From Paracoccaceae bacterium (GTDB lineage: Bacteria > Pseudomonadota > Alphaproteobacteria > Rhodobacterales > Rhodobacteraceae): a stretch of 64,000 nt of DNA. Of this stretch, positions 1-8,985 are shown piece after piece. Where the stretch lies: the NCBI GenBank assembly GCA_014879735.1, contig JACSRN010000011.1:24833-88832 (forward strand), read 5' to 3'. A program made the translations under genes and the position numbers. Within the stretch, counting starts at the first letter, position 1. Each line of letters begins with the position of its first letter. Under the pieces are notes generated by a model that did not search any database, was not told where the DNA came from, and worked only from the letters and a program-made list of their open reading frames with translations.

Positions 1-834
1 ATCGACGCCCTGGTGATCAACCCCGTTTCGGCCGAGCCGCTGATGCCCATCGTTCAGCGCGCGGTCGACAGCGGCGTTCTGGTCGTCGTGGCCGACAATC
101 CGCTGCCGATGGACAACGTACTGAACGTATCACTGGATCACACGCAGTACTGGGGCATCTCGACCGAATGGCTGATCGACGCCATTGGCGGAAAGGGCAA
201 TATCGTGGCCATCGAGGGCCTTGCCGGCAATACCGCCAATGACTGGCGGGTGCGGGCGCGCGATGCGGTGCTGGCCGAGCATCCCGATGTGACGCTTCTT
301 TCCTCGGTGATCGGTGGCTGGGATCAGGCGCAGGCGCGCGAAGCGATGGCCGGCCTGCTGACCGCCTATGGCGACCAGATCAACGGCGTGCTGATCCAGG
401 AAGTCATGAACGAGGGTGCGATCCGCGCCTACAAGGCCGCGGGCGTGGCGGTGCCGCCGCTGACCGGCGACTATGTCCTGTCCTATCTGAAACTGTGGAA
501 GGCCGACCCCGAATTGCAGAGTGTCGCGGTGGCCAACCCCCCCGGCGTCGGCTCCGATGCCCTGCGCATCACGGTCGAACTGCTGTCGGGCGGCACGCTT
601 GACACCGAAAAGCTGGTGGCCAACCCGCTGAATGCCGATTTCAGCAATACGATCCTGATCCCCGAGCCCTATGTCGTCGAGCGCGAAGCCAACACCACCC
701 GCCCGTGGTGCAGTGAGCAGGTGAAATGCATCTCGCTCGACGAGGCCATCGCATTGCTCGACGGGCAGTCGGACGCTGCCTCGCTTGACAGCACGCTGAC
801 CCAGGACGAGGTCCGCGCGCTCTACTTCAAGTAG
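1..834 (+). CDS. Sugar-type ABC transporter periplasmic binding protein, 5'-truncated
   Basis: The frame is open from base 1, so the signal peptide and first lobe start lie outside the window. What remains is about 277 residues of a ribose/galactose-type periplasmic binding protein (Peripl_BP_4 fold). The NPVSAEPLMPIVQRAVDSG segment is the usual helix after the sugar-binding strand, followed by a hinge and a second lobe ending in LYFK. It should deliver a sugar or related polyol to the ATPase and two permeases downstream. The substrate cannot be read from sequence. The C-terminal part has two cysteines (PWCSEQVKC) that could form a disulfide in the periplasm. Family assignment is firm; ligand is unknown. 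Confidence 0.88.
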   Translation: MDALVINPVSAEPLMPIVQRAVDSGVLVVVADNPLPMDNVLNVSLDHTQYWGISTEWLIDAIGGKGNIVAIEGLAGNTANDWRVRARDAVLAEHPDVTLLSSVIGGWDQAQAREAMAGLLTAYGDQINGVLIQEVMNEGAIRAYKAAGVAVPPLTGDYVLSYLKLWKADPELQSVAVANPPGVGSDALRITVELLSGGTLDTEKLVANPLNADFSNTILIPEPYVVEREANTTRPWCSEQVKCISLDEAIALLDGQSDAASLDSTLTQDEVRALYFK

Positions 835-859
835 GTCGTCATTGGCCATGCCGGACACT

Positions 860-883
860 GCGCCCGCCCGGTCGGTCGGGCGC
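860..883 (+). other. Intercistronic hairpin after the binding-protein gene
   Basis: Arms GCGCCCG (860-866) and CGGGCGC (877-883) form a perfect 7-bp stem with a 10-nt loop and no T-tract. It sits between the binding-protein stop and the ATPase start. Such hairpins commonly protect the upstream mRNA or attenuate readthrough so that the binding protein is made in excess; that role is inferred. Confidence 0.45.
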
Positions 884-912
884 GGATCCGTCCGTCAGCG
901 GGGGAAGTGCGG

Positions 913-2397
913 ATGACGCTGGTTCTGCAAGGGATATCCCGGGACTTCGGCCCGGTCAGGGCACTGGATGATGTGTCGCTGGCCATCGGGCCCGGGGAAT
1001 GCCGCGCGCTCTACGGCGGCAATGGCTCGGGCAAGAGCACCATGGCCAAGATCGCCAGCGGTATCCTTTCGGCCGGTGCCGGGCGCGTGCTGGTCGACGA
1101 CCGGCCACTCGCCCGCACCTCTCCGGCAGAGGCGCGGGCGCTTGGTGTCGGCATCACGTTTCAGGAACTCAGCCTGATCGGCGAACTGACGACCGGCGAA
1201 AACCTGGTGCTGGCAGATGTTCCCCGACGCTTCGGCTTTCTGCTCGACCGGCGCGGCGCGGATGCCGCGGCACATGCGGCGCTGAAGCGGGTGGGACTGG
1301 CCGGCCTCCGCGGCCGGCGGGTCGAGCTTTTGCAGACCGGCGAGAAATATCTCGTCGAACTGGCGAAGGCGCTGCAATCGCACCCGCGCTACCTGATCAT
1401 CGACGAACTTACCTCCGCCATGCATGCCTCGGAGGTCGAGATTTTTGCCGGGCTTCTGGCGGAACATCTTGCCGCCGGGGGTGGTGCGCTTTTCGTCAGC
1501 CATCGCCTGCCCGAGTTGCGCCGCTTCTGCAACACGATCTCGGTCTTGCGCAACGGCAAGCTGGTCTTCGAGGGCGCGCTTGCCGATGTGGCAGATGACG
1601 ATCTGGTGAAATGGGCCGGAGGCGGCCATCGCGACGAGATGCCTGCCAGCCGCGCGCCACTGGCCGGCGAGATTCGGGTCCAAGCCACCGGGTTGCGCCC
1701 GCTGCCCGGCGCGCGGCCGATCAATCTGGCATTCCGGTCCGGCGAAATCACCGGCATCGGCGGCCTGCCCGATCAGGGGCAGAAGCATATCCAGCGACTT
1801 CTGGCCGGGCTGCAGCCAGCAGTGGCGGGCGAGCGCGTCACCCTGTCCGGCGCCGCTCTTGCGCTGGGGGATAGTGCGGCCATCGCCGCGCAGGGGATTT
1901 CCTTCGTCTCGGGCGACCGTGACGAGATGGTCTTCGCGCGCCGTACCATCCGCGAGAACATGCAGGCCCCGTTCGTTGCCATGAAGGGGCGACCCATGCC
2001 GGATGATGCCGCAATCCTGGCGGCACTGGACCGGCTGAACACCCGCCACGCCGGGATAGATCGGCCCATCGGCGGGCTGTCGGGCGGCAATCAGCAGAAG
2101 ATCCTGGTGGCGCGCTGTCTGCTGCTGAACCCGCAGGTCATTGTGGCCGAGGATTGCACCAAGGGAATCGACGTGGCGTCGCGCAACGACGTGCATCATC
2201 TGCTGCGCGAACTGGCCCATGTCCAGGGGGCTGCGGTCATCGTCACCTCCTCCGACGATCAGGAACTGGCCGGGCTATGCGACCGGGTGCTGGTTCTGGA
2301 CGGCGGCCAGGTGATCGCCGAACTGAGCAAGGTGGAGCAGACGCTCGACGCCCAGGCCATCGTCTCGGCCTATATGAAACAGGAAAGGGCGGCATGA
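913..2397 (+). CDS. Sugar ABC transporter ATP-binding protein with two NBDs (RbsA/XylG/MglA type)
   Basis: Tandem ABC ATPase of about 494 residues, the normal length for the CUT2 sugar family. The N-terminal domain has Walker A GGNGSGKST, Walker B YLIIDELTSAM and a weak signature (LLQTGEKYLVELAKAL). The C-terminal domain has a degenerate Walker A, as usual in this family, a clean signature LSGGNQQK, and an unusual Walker B ending in VAEDCTKGIDV where most relatives have DEPT. A GTG at 907 is in frame, but ATG at 913 sits at better distance from the purine-rich stretch at 899-906. The stop overlaps the next start (ATGA). It energises the two permeases that follow. Confidence 0.92.
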   Translation: MTLVLQGISRDFGPVRALDDVSLAIGPGECRALYGGNGSGKSTMAKIASGILSAGAGRVLVDDRPLARTSPAEARALGVGITFQELSLIGELTTGENLVLADVPRRFGFLLDRRGADAAAHAALKRVGLAGLRGRRVELLQTGEKYLVELAKALQSHPRYLIIDELTSAMHASEVEIFAGLLAEHLAAGGGALFVSHRLPELRRFCNTISVLRNGKLVFEGALADVADDDLVKWAGGGHRDEMPASRAPLAGEIRVQATGLRPLPGARPINLAFRSGEITGIGGLPDQGQKHIQRLLAGLQPAVAGERVTLSGAALALGDSAAIAAQGISFVSGDRDEMVFARRTIRENMQAPFVAMKGRPMPDDAAILAALDRLNTRHAGIDRPIGGLSGGNQQKILVARCLLLNPQVIVAEDCTKGIDVASRNDVHHLLRELAHVQGAAVIVTSSDDQELAGLCDRVLVLDGGQVIAELSKVEQTLDAQAIVSAYMKQERAA

Positions 2398-3386
2398 TGC
2401 TGCGGCAGGTCTGGTCACATCCAAGCTTTCCAGCAGGCGTCCTCGCGGTGCTTGCGCTGGTTTTCGCGCTGAGCGTCAATCCCGGCCTGCTGTCCACCGG
2501 ATCGATGATCGGCTGGTCGACCTCGCAACTGGGGCTGTGGACGGCGGTTCTCGGCCAGACATTGGCGCTGATGGGGCGCGGGATCGACCTTTCGGTCGGC
2601 GCCGGCGTCAGCCTGGTCAATGTCGCCGCCATTGCGCTCTTCGAGGCGGGCTGGCCGACGGCCGGCGTCATCGTGGCGATGCTGATCCTTGGCCTGCTGA
2701 TCGGCGCGGCGAACGGGGCGCTGATCGGCTGGCTGCGCCTGAACCCGCTGCTGGCGACCTTCGCCACCTCATTCGTTCTTCTCGGCCTGACGCTTCAGAT
2801 CCGCTCTGCCCCGGGGGGCAGCGCGCCGATGGCGGCGGTCATGTTCATGAATGGCGCGACCTGGGGCATTCCCAATGCGATGCTGGTCTTTGTGCTGGTC
2901 CTGCTGCTGTGGGGGCTGGTCGCCCGCAGCGCCTTCTGGCTTCGGCTGCGGGCGACCGGCGCCGATCCGGTCCGCGCCTGGAATTCCGGCCTGCCGACCG
3001 CGCGGATCAAGGTGATGAGCTATGTCATGGCCGGATTCTTCACCGCGCTTTCCGGGCTATTCGTCACCTTCTGCGTGGGCGCGGGCGATCCGCTTTTCGC
3101 ACAACCCTATACGCTTCTGACCATCGCCGGCGCAGTGATCGGCGGTGTGTCGCTGGGTGGCGGCACCGGCAGCGGCTATGGCGCGGTGCTGGGGGCGGTC
3201 TTTGTCGGCCTGACGAGCGATATCGCGCTTGGGATCGGCGTCTCGCCGTTCTGGCAACAGCTTATCGTCGGCTGCGTATTGTTGACCGGGCTTGCAGTGG
3301 TGGTGCGCGCGGGGCGCTGGCTCAAGGCGAAAAGCGACAGCACCGTGACCCGGTCCGCGTTCGAAACCAAAGGTAAAGCGGCATGA
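2394..3386 (+). CDS. Sugar ABC transporter permease (RbsC type)
   Basis: About 330 residues of hydrophobic membrane protein of the BPD_transp_2 family. The conserved GRGIDLSVGA motif lies after the second or third membrane segment and a GAVIGGVSLGGGTGS motif near the C-terminus; both are typical of CUT2 permeases. The ATG at 2394 overlaps the ATPase stop by four bases, so it is translationally coupled. The frame is open far upstream (to 2154), but that part is antisense-like shadow of the ATPase. It probably pairs with the next permease as a heterodimer. Confidence 0.92.
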   Translation: MMLRQVWSHPSFPAGVLAVLALVFALSVNPGLLSTGSMIGWSTSQLGLWTAVLGQTLALMGRGIDLSVGAGVSLVNVAAIALFEAGWPTAGVIVAMLILGLLIGAANGALIGWLRLNPLLATFATSFVLLGLTLQIRSAPGGSAPMAAVMFMNGATWGIPNAMLVFVLVLLLWGLVARSAFWLRLRATGADPVRAWNSGLPTARIKVMSYVMAGFFTALSGLFVTFCVGAGDPLFAQPYTLLTIAGAVIGGVSLGGGTGSGYGAVLGAVFVGLTSDIALGIGVSPFWQQLIVGCVLLTGLAVVVRAGRWLKAKSDSTVTRSAFETKGKAA

Positions 3387-4336
3387 CAGCCCTTGCACGC
3401 ACGCATCCGCTGCGCCGTATTCCCCATGCCGGCAGTCTGGGCATGATCCTGCTTCTGCTGGTCGCGGGTCGGCTGGTCAATCCGTCCTTCCTGTCGCCGA
3501 TGAACCTCTGGGCCGTTCTCTCGGTCTCGGCCCTGCTGGCCGTGGCCAGTGCGGGCCAGACCCTGGTGATCCTTTCCGGCAATCAGGGCATCGATCTTTC
3601 CGTGGGCGCGATCATGACGCTGACGGCATTGATGGTTTCCGGCATGGCCGGCAGTTCGGACGAGGCTGTGCCGCTGACGCTGGCGGTGGTCCTGGCGCTT
3701 GGCGCGCTGATCGGGCTTGCGAATGGCATCGGCGTACGATTCCTGGCGCTCTACCCGCTGGTGGTGACGCTGGGCGTCTCGTTCGTGATCGAAGGCCTGG
3801 CGCTGGTCTATGCCCAATCGCAGCCGCCGCAGATGCCCGGCCCGCTGATCGAAAGCATCGGCATCGGCCGTTTTTTCGGCATTCCCTGGCTGGTGGTGAT
3901 CGGGGCCGTCATGACGGTGCTGATGACGCTGCTGCTGCGCTTCACCCGCTACGGGCGCCAGCTTTACCTGGTCGGCTCGAACATCCGGGCGGCGCAGATG
4001 GCGGGTGTGCCGGTCACGCGGGTCGTGCTGACCACCTATGCGGCAAGTGGGCTGCTGGCCGCAGTCGCGGGCGTCCTGCTCTACGGTTATGTCGCCTCGG
4101 CCAACCTGTCGATCGGCGCGCCCTATACGATGATGACCATCGCCGCCACGGTGATTGGCGGAACCGCACTGAGCGGCGGATCCGGCAGCTTCATCGGCAC
4201 CGTGCTTGGCGCGGTGATCTTCAGCCTGATCTCCAACCTCCTCATCATGCTCGGGCTCGGCCCGGCGCTGCGGTACGCGATCAGCGGCCTTGTCCTGATC
4301 GCCGTGCTGTTTGCAACCTCGCGTGATGCGGCCTGA
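3383..4336 (+). CDS. Second sugar ABC transporter permease (RbsC type)
   Basis: A 317-residue membrane protein of the same family as the upstream permease. It shows the matching GNQGIDLSVGA motif and a C-terminal GGTALSGGSGSFIGTV loop, and it starts with an ATGA overlap on the previous gene. Two different permease genes in one sugar cassette imply a heteromeric channel. The two proteins share the family signatures but diverge elsewhere, so this is an old duplication rather than a recent one. Confidence 0.92.
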   Translation: MTALARTHPLRRIPHAGSLGMILLLLVAGRLVNPSFLSPMNLWAVLSVSALLAVASAGQTLVILSGNQGIDLSVGAIMTLTALMVSGMAGSSDEAVPLTLAVVLALGALIGLANGIGVRFLALYPLVVTLGVSFVIEGLALVYAQSQPPQMPGPLIESIGIGRFFGIPWLVVIGAVMTVLMTLLLRFTRYGRQLYLVGSNIRAAQMAGVPVTRVVLTTYAASGLLAAVAGVLLYGYVASANLSIGAPYTMMTIAATVIGGTALSGGSGSFIGTVLGAVIFSLISNLLIMLGLGPALRYAISGLVLIAVLFATSRDAA

Positions 4337-4354
4337 CATTCGGAAGGAATGACC

Positions 4355-5329
4355 ATGTGTGACGCCCATGCCGGAAAGCCTGTCCCCCATATGCGGGAAC
4401 TGATGGAAGGCTTACCGAAGAACTGGGGGCGCTGGGGCGACAGCGACGAGGTCGGTGCGCTGAACTTCCTCGATACCGGAGAGGTGCTGCGCGGCGTCGC
4501 CTCGGTAAAAAGCGGCAAGACCTTCACGCTTCAGGTGCAGATGGGGCATCCGATGGGCGATCCGGTCTGGCCCGGCCGTACCGGCGCGCAGAAGTTCAAC
4601 GTCATGGACAAGGGCGATTTCCTCTGTGGTGCCGGCAAGGAATCCCCGGGCAACCATGAATATGCCGATGACGTGATGATCATGTATCTGCAGGGTTCGA
4701 CGCAATACGATGCGCTGGGGCACGTCTGGTACGACGACCACATCTACAACGGCTATGACGCGAAAACCACGGCCGGCAGCATGAAGAAGGCCAGCGTCCT
4801 GCCGATTGCAGAACGCGGCGTCGTCGGGCGCGGCGTATTGATCGACATGGCCCGCCACCGCGGCAAGGAGGTTCTCGACAAGGGCGAGACCTTTGATCAT
4901 CACGATCTGATGGCCGCCGCGCGCGCCCAGGGCTGCGAGATACAGAAGCACGACATCCTGCTGATCCGCACCGGCTGGATCGGATCCTACTACCGGCGCG
5001 AGAAGACCGAGTTCTATGCCGATTTCATCGAGCCGGGCCTGACCTTCTCGCGCGGGCTGGTCGAATGGTTCCACAAGATGGAACTGGCCAATCTGGTGAC
5101 GGACACTATCGCCAATGAAGTGACCGCCGATCCCGAAACCGGCGTGGTGATCCCGCTGCATTGTGCGTTGATGCGCAATCTCGGGGTTGCCTTCACCGAG
5201 ATTGCGGCGCTGGACGCCCTGGCGGAAGATTGCGCCGCAGACGGGCAATGGACCTTCCTCTATACCGCAGCCCCCCTAAAGGTGGTTGGCGGCTCCGGCG
5301 CGCCGGTGAACCCGGTCGTGATCAAATAG
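4355..5329 (+). CDS. Cyclase-family (kynurenine formamidase-like) metal-dependent hydrolase
   Basis: About 324 residues of the cyclase family (PF04199), metal-dependent hydrolases that include kynurenine formamidase and isatin hydrolase. The metal/substrate segment is seen as QGSTQYDALGHVWYDDHIY, the long-form equivalent of HxGTHxDxPxH. Downstream lie ILLIRTGW and a C-terminal EDCAADGQWTF motif also typical of the family. The ATG at 4349 touches the GGAAGGA ribosome site, so the ATG at 4355 is preferred. It is 18 bases after the permease stop and probably in the same operon, so it may hydrolyse a lactone or amide derived from the imported compound. The substrate is inferred only from position. 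Confidence 0.85.
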   Translation: MCDAHAGKPVPHMRELMEGLPKNWGRWGDSDEVGALNFLDTGEVLRGVASVKSGKTFTLQVQMGHPMGDPVWPGRTGAQKFNVMDKGDFLCGAGKESPGNHEYADDVMIMYLQGSTQYDALGHVWYDDHIYNGYDAKTTAGSMKKASVLPIAERGVVGRGVLIDMARHRGKEVLDKGETFDHHDLMAAARAQGCEIQKHDILLIRTGWIGSYYRREKTEFYADFIEPGLTFSRGLVEWFHKMELANLVTDTIANEVTADPETGVVIPLHCALMRNLGVAFTEIAALDALAEDCAADGQWTFLYTAAPLKVVGGSGAPVNPVVIK

Positions 5330-5824
5330 CAATCCGCGCCAGGGCACGGCGCCGGATCGGCCCAGTCCCGCCATGCGCGACATGAGCGCGGCGCGGTGGT
5401 CGATCCCGCACCGCCGCACTGCGGGCCAGCGGGGGCCCCGGGGCAGCCCGGGGCGGCCGGCCGGATCGTGCAGCGCCGTGCAGGCTGCGCCGGTCCGGAC
5501 AGGCAAGGCAGTGGTGATGTCCCCGCGCCCTGATGTGATCCGACCCGTCGCCGCCATGCAAAAGGCCCAGATCCGGCACGGTTTCGCGATCCGCAATGGC
5601 CAGAGCCGGACGATTTCAGCCGCTTTCCCCAGATCCACACCCCTGCCCGGCATCGCCAGGGCGCCTCGGGGAGGTCGATCCTTGACCCATCGCCCCTATG
5701 CCTCCGCTGCGGCTGGGCCTTGATCGCTGCAGCTTGCAACCGTTGCGACGACCCCGGATCCGCAACCGGGGACATGCCCCCAACATTGCCGCCGGCACTG
5801 CCGATGCGGCGGGATCGCAATGGT
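5330..5824. other. Intergenic gap between convergent genes
   Basis: About 495 bases with no convincing gene between the cyclase stop and the CoA-transferase stop on the other strand. A GC hairpin with perfect arms GCCCCGGG (5435-5442) and CCCGGGGC (5447-5454) could stop transcription from either side, but it has no T-tract. Open frames here lack family features and ribosome sites. Confidence 0.5.
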
Positions 5825-6493
5825 TCAGAGTTCCGGAACGATCAGGTCGGCCACCGGACCATCCCGGTGCAGCTCGGCGCCTGTCAGCCGCTGAATCGCC
5901 TCGAGGCCGAGGGACGGCAGCTTTTCGCGCAGCATGAAGCGGCCGTCCGCGATGTCGATCACGGCAAGCGACGTATATACCCGCGTGACGCATCCGACAC
6001 CCGTCAACGGCAGGGTGCAGCGGCGGAGCAGCTTGGGCTGGCCGTCCTTGGTCACATGGTCGGTGATGATCGCCACCCGCTTTGCGCCATGGACGAGATC
6101 CATCGCGCCGCCAACAGCCGGCACCCCCTTGGGTCCGGTCGACCAGTTCGCCAGATCGCCGTTCTCGGCCACCTCATAGGCACCCAGGATCGCTACGTCG
6201 AGATGGCCGCCACGCACCATGGCGAAGCTGTCGGCATGATGAAAGAACGCCGCACCGGGCCGCAGAGTCACCGCCTTCTTGCCCGCGTTGATCAGATCCC
6301 AGTCCTCCTCGCCGGGGGCGGGGGCCTCGCCGAAGTTGAGGATGCCGTTTTCGGTATGGAAGATCGCATGCCGCCCCGGCGGCTGATACTGGGCAACCTT
6401 TTCAGGAAAGCCGATCCCGAGGTTCACATAGGCGCCATCGGCAATATCCTGCGCGGCGCGCCAGGCGATCTGGTTGTTCGAGAGTTTGTCCAT
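5825..6493 (-). CDS. 3-oxoacid CoA-transferase, subunit B (PcaJ/ScoB-like)
   Basis: A 222-residue family I CoA-transferase beta subunit. The ENGILNFG segment near residue 48 carries the glutamate that forms the CoA thioester in this family. The GGAMDLVHGAKRV segment and CVTRVYT C-terminal core are also characteristic. With the alpha subunit immediately upstream (3-base gap, GGAGG ribosome site inside the alpha gene) it should transfer CoA from succinyl-CoA or acetyl-CoA to a short keto or carboxylic acid. It is the last gene of the aldehyde dehydrogenase operon, so it likely activates the end product of that pathway. The actual acid is unknown. Confidence 0.9.
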   Translation of the reverse strand: MDKLSNNQIAWRAAQDIADGAYVNLGIGFPEKVAQYQPPGRHAIFHTENGILNFGEAPAPGEEDWDLINAGKKAVTLRPGAAFFHHADSFAMVRGGHLDVAILGAYEVAENGDLANWSTGPKGVPAVGGAMDLVHGAKRVAIITDHVTKDGQPKLLRRCTLPLTGVGCVTRVYTSLAVIDIADGRFMLREKLPSLGLEAIQRLTGAELHRDGPVADLIVPEL

Positions 6494-6496
6494 GTC

Positions 6497-7228
6497 TCAG
6501 GCCTCCAGCGGGTAGGCCGCACCAGCGCGCGCCAGATCTTCTTCCTGGACCGGCGACGCGACCTCGACAATCTTCTGGACGAAGATGCCCGGGGTCACGA
6601 CAACCTCGGGGTCTATGCCGCCTGCAGCAAGAATGCGCCTTGCCTGCACGATGGTCTGGGTCGCGGCCATGCACATCAGCGGGCTGAAATTGCGCGCCGC
6701 CATCCGGTAGGTCAGGTTGCCCTGCGTATCGGCAAGTTCCGCCTTCACCAGGGCAACGTCGGCCTTCAGCCAACGCTCCTGTACATAGCGGCGGCCGTCG
6801 AATTCGGCGACGGGCTTGCCGCGCGCCAGATCGGTTCCGACGCTGGTCGGCGTGTAGAAGGCCGGGATGCCGGCACCGCCGGCACGAATGCGCTCGGCCA
6901 GGGTGCCCTGCGGGACGAGTTCAAGCTCCACCGATCCGTCGCGATAGGCCGCGTTGAACACGCTGGCATCGGCCGAGCGCGGGAAGGAGCAGATGATCTT
7001 GCGCACCATCCCGGCCTCGATCAGCGCGGCCAGCCCCAGATGGCCATTGCCCGCGTTGTTGTTCACCAGCGTCAGATCGCGGGGATGGCCTGTTGCCCGA
7101 TGGCGGTCAAGCAGGGCATGGATCAGCTCGATGGGGGAACCGGCCCCACCGAAGCCGCCAATCATCACCGTCACGCCATCTTCGATGTCGGCCACGGCTT
7201 CGGCCAGGCCCGTCACGCGCTTGTCCAT
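6497..7228 (-). CDS. 3-oxoacid CoA-transferase, subunit A (PcaI/ScoA-like)
   Basis: About 243 residues of the family I CoA-transferase alpha subunit, with the glycine-rich VMIGGFGGAGSP nucleotide loop near the N-terminus, the NNNAGNG motif, and the GGAGIPAFYTPTSVGT segment. In-frame GTG (7231) and ATG (7228) are adjacent; the ATG is better placed behind GGAAAGGGGAAGG. It forms the heteromeric enzyme with the next gene. The pair resembles beta-ketoadipate:succinyl-CoA transferase, but no aromatic ring-cleavage genes are nearby, so another short-chain acid is more likely. Confidence 0.9.
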   Translation of the reverse strand: MDKRVTGLAEAVADIEDGVTVMIGGFGGAGSPIELIHALLDRHRATGHPRDLTLVNNNAGNGHLGLAALIEAGMVRKIICSFPRSADASVFNAAYRDGSVELELVPQGTLAERIRAGGAGIPAFYTPTSVGTDLARGKPVAEFDGRRYVQERWLKADVALVKAELADTQGNLTYRMAARNFSPLMCMAATQTIVQARRILAAGGIDPEVVVTPGIFVQKIVEVASPVQEEDLARAGAAYPLEA

Positions 7229-7265
7229 CACCCTTCCCCTTTCCTTGTTGTGACAGCGGCCCGGA

Positions 7266-7649
7266 TCAGGACGCGACGACGGCAGTCGCGGCGATCTCGA
7301 CCAGCAGGTCGTCGGCGATCAGGGCGCCGGCCTGCAGCAGCGTGGTCGCCGGGCGGATGTCGCGAAAAACCGCACCATGGGCGCGGCCGACCGCCTCCCA
7401 GTCGTCCATCCGCTTCAGGAACACCCGCGTTTCCACCACATCCTCCAGCGCGGCGCCCACCTCGGCCAGTGCCGCGGCGATGCGCGAAAGCACCTCGCGC
7501 GTCTGCCCCTCGGCATCGCCCGGGCAGACCGCACCACCCGGCCCCGCGGCCGAGGTGCCGGAAACCGCAACGAAATTCCCGGCCCGGACGGCACGCGAAT
7601 AGCCGATAGCGGCGCCCCAGGCGTTCGTGACTTCGACCTTCTGTCGCAT
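7266..7649 (-). CDS. RidA/YjgF-family protein lacking the catalytic arginine
   Basis: A 127-residue single-domain YjgF/YER057c/UK114 protein. The core VAVSGTSA and the VVETRVFLKRMDDW segment are present. At the position where true RidA enamine/imine deaminases carry arginine (PART-like), this one reads PATT, placing it with Rid subgroups that lack deaminase activity in vitro. It lies between the aminotransferase and CoA-transferase genes with a good ribosome site (GGGAGA). A role linked to an enamine, imine or unstable amino-acid intermediate of the pathway is likely but inferred. Confidence 0.87.
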   Translation of the reverse strand: MRQKVEVTNAWGAAIGYSRAVRAGNFVAVSGTSAAGPGGAVCPGDAEGQTREVLSRIAAALAEVGAALEDVVETRVFLKRMDDWEAVGRAHGAVFRDIRPATTLLQAGALIADDLLVEIAATAVVAS

Positions 7650-7663
7650 ATGGCTGTCTCCCG

Positions 7664-8971
7664 TTACGCCGGTGTTCTGGGCAGGGCCCGATCGAATGCC
7701 GCAACGATCTGCTGGATGTCCTGCTCGGTCATCGCTGTAGAAAAGGCCATGAGCCCATTCGCCGCGATCAGCACCCCTTCGTCGAACAGGGCACGCGCCA
7801 GTGCCGCCACCCGCTTCGGGCCATCGCCTGCGGCAAAGGTCGAACGGAAATCGCTCAGTTCGACACTGCTGAGATGAACCCGGCGCAGGGAGCCAAGACC
7901 CGTCACCTGCCCATTGACGCCATGCCGGCGGAAACAGTCGCCGATGCCCGCATCAAACAACGCGCCCAGACGGTCGAGCCAAGCGAAGGCTTCGGGCGTC
8001 AGGTCTTCCAGTGCCGCGACACCCGCCACCATCGACATCGGATTGGCACTGAAGGTGCCGCCATGCGGCACCGCCGGGCTGCCGGCCGTGGGATCGAAGA
8101 CCGACATCACGTCGCGCCGCCCGCCAATCGCCCCGATGGGGAAGCCGCCACCGATCACCTTGCCCAGGGTGGTCAGATCGGGTTCGACGCCGAAGCGGCC
8201 CTGCGCGCCATTGTAGCCCAGCCGGAAGGTGATGACCTCGTCCAGGATCAGCAATGCGCCGATCTCTCGGGTCACGCGGCGCAGCATCTGCAGGAACTCG
8301 GGTCGTGCCGGAACAAGACCGGCGCGGTTCGGCATCACATCGACCAGAACCGCGGCCAGCGAATTGCCCTTGGCCCGCAGGATCGCCTCGGCGACGGCTG
8401 TGTTGTTGAACGGAATGACCACGACATCGTCCAGCACCCCTTGCGGCGTACCCTTTGCCGTGGGGACCGAGACAGGGCTGTCGATCTCGCCCCAGGTGTC
8501 AGGCCGCGCTTCCTGGCTGGTTTCGGCAGGATCGTAGGTGCCGTGATAGGCCCCCTCGCATTTGGCGAATTTCGGCCGGCCGGTGAAGGCACGCGCGACC
8601 TTGATCGCATTCATCACCGCCTCAGTGCCGGAATTTGTATAGCGCAACTGTTCGACCGTGGGCAGGCGCTCGCACAGCATCTCGGACAGCCGGATCTCGC
8701 TTTCGGTCGGCATCCCGAAGCAGAGACCATCCTCGATCTGCCGCCGCGCCGCTTCGCGGATGCGGTCGCTGCCATAGCCGTGGATCAGCGCGGTGAAGTT
8801 GCCCACGGCATCGATGCGGTCGTTGCCGTCGACATCGGTGATGCGGCAGCCGTGACCCCGCGCGGCATAGACCTGATAGGGCTGGCGAAAGACGGTGTGA
8901 CGGGTATTCCCGCCGGGCATCACCTGCCGGGCGCGGTCATAGAGGAGGGCGGATTTGGGGGTCTCGAGCAT
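7664..8971 (-). CDS. Class III PLP-dependent aminotransferase (GSA-aminomutase-like)
   Basis: A 435-residue fold-type I class III enzyme related to glutamate-1-semialdehyde aminomutase. Visible are the TNSGTEAVMNAIKVAR phosphate-binding loop, the DEVITFR strand with the cofactor-ring aspartate, and the catalytic lysine in TTLGKVIGGGFPIGA. The PHGGTFSANPM motif follows. The haem-pathway enzyme is usually unlinked to catabolic genes, so here a catabolic omega-aminotransferase or aminomutase is more likely, acting on an amino acid or amine made by the upstream dehydrogenases. It lies 14 bases after the flavoenzyme gene. Confidence 0.88.
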   Translation of the reverse strand: MLETPKSALLYDRARQVMPGGNTRHTVFRQPYQVYAARGHGCRITDVDGNDRIDAVGNFTALIHGYGSDRIREAARRQIEDGLCFGMPTESEIRLSEMLCERLPTVEQLRYTNSGTEAVMNAIKVARAFTGRPKFAKCEGAYHGTYDPAETSQEARPDTWGEIDSPVSVPTAKGTPQGVLDDVVVIPFNNTAVAEAILRAKGNSLAAVLVDVMPNRAGLVPARPEFLQMLRRVTREIGALLILDEVITFRLGYNGAQGRFGVEPDLTTLGKVIGGGFPIGAIGGRRDVMSVFDPTAGSPAVPHGGTFSANPMSMVAGVAALEDLTPEAFAWLDRLGALFDAGIGDCFRRHGVNGQVTGLGSLRRVHLSSVELSDFRSTFAAGDGPKRVAALARALFDEGVLIAANGLMAFSTAMTEQDIQQIVAAFDRALPRTPA

Positions 8972-8985
8972 GGCCGGTCAGCCTT

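Noticed and set aside
6497..7228. PcaIJ of the beta-ketoadipate pathway
   Set aside because: Family match is good, but no pca ring-cleavage genes are present, and the operon context is amine or amino-acid breakdown.
7664..8971. HemL glutamate-1-semialdehyde aminomutase of haem synthesis
   Set aside because: Similar fold and motifs, but the gene is embedded in a catabolic operon, so only the general class III assignment is kept.
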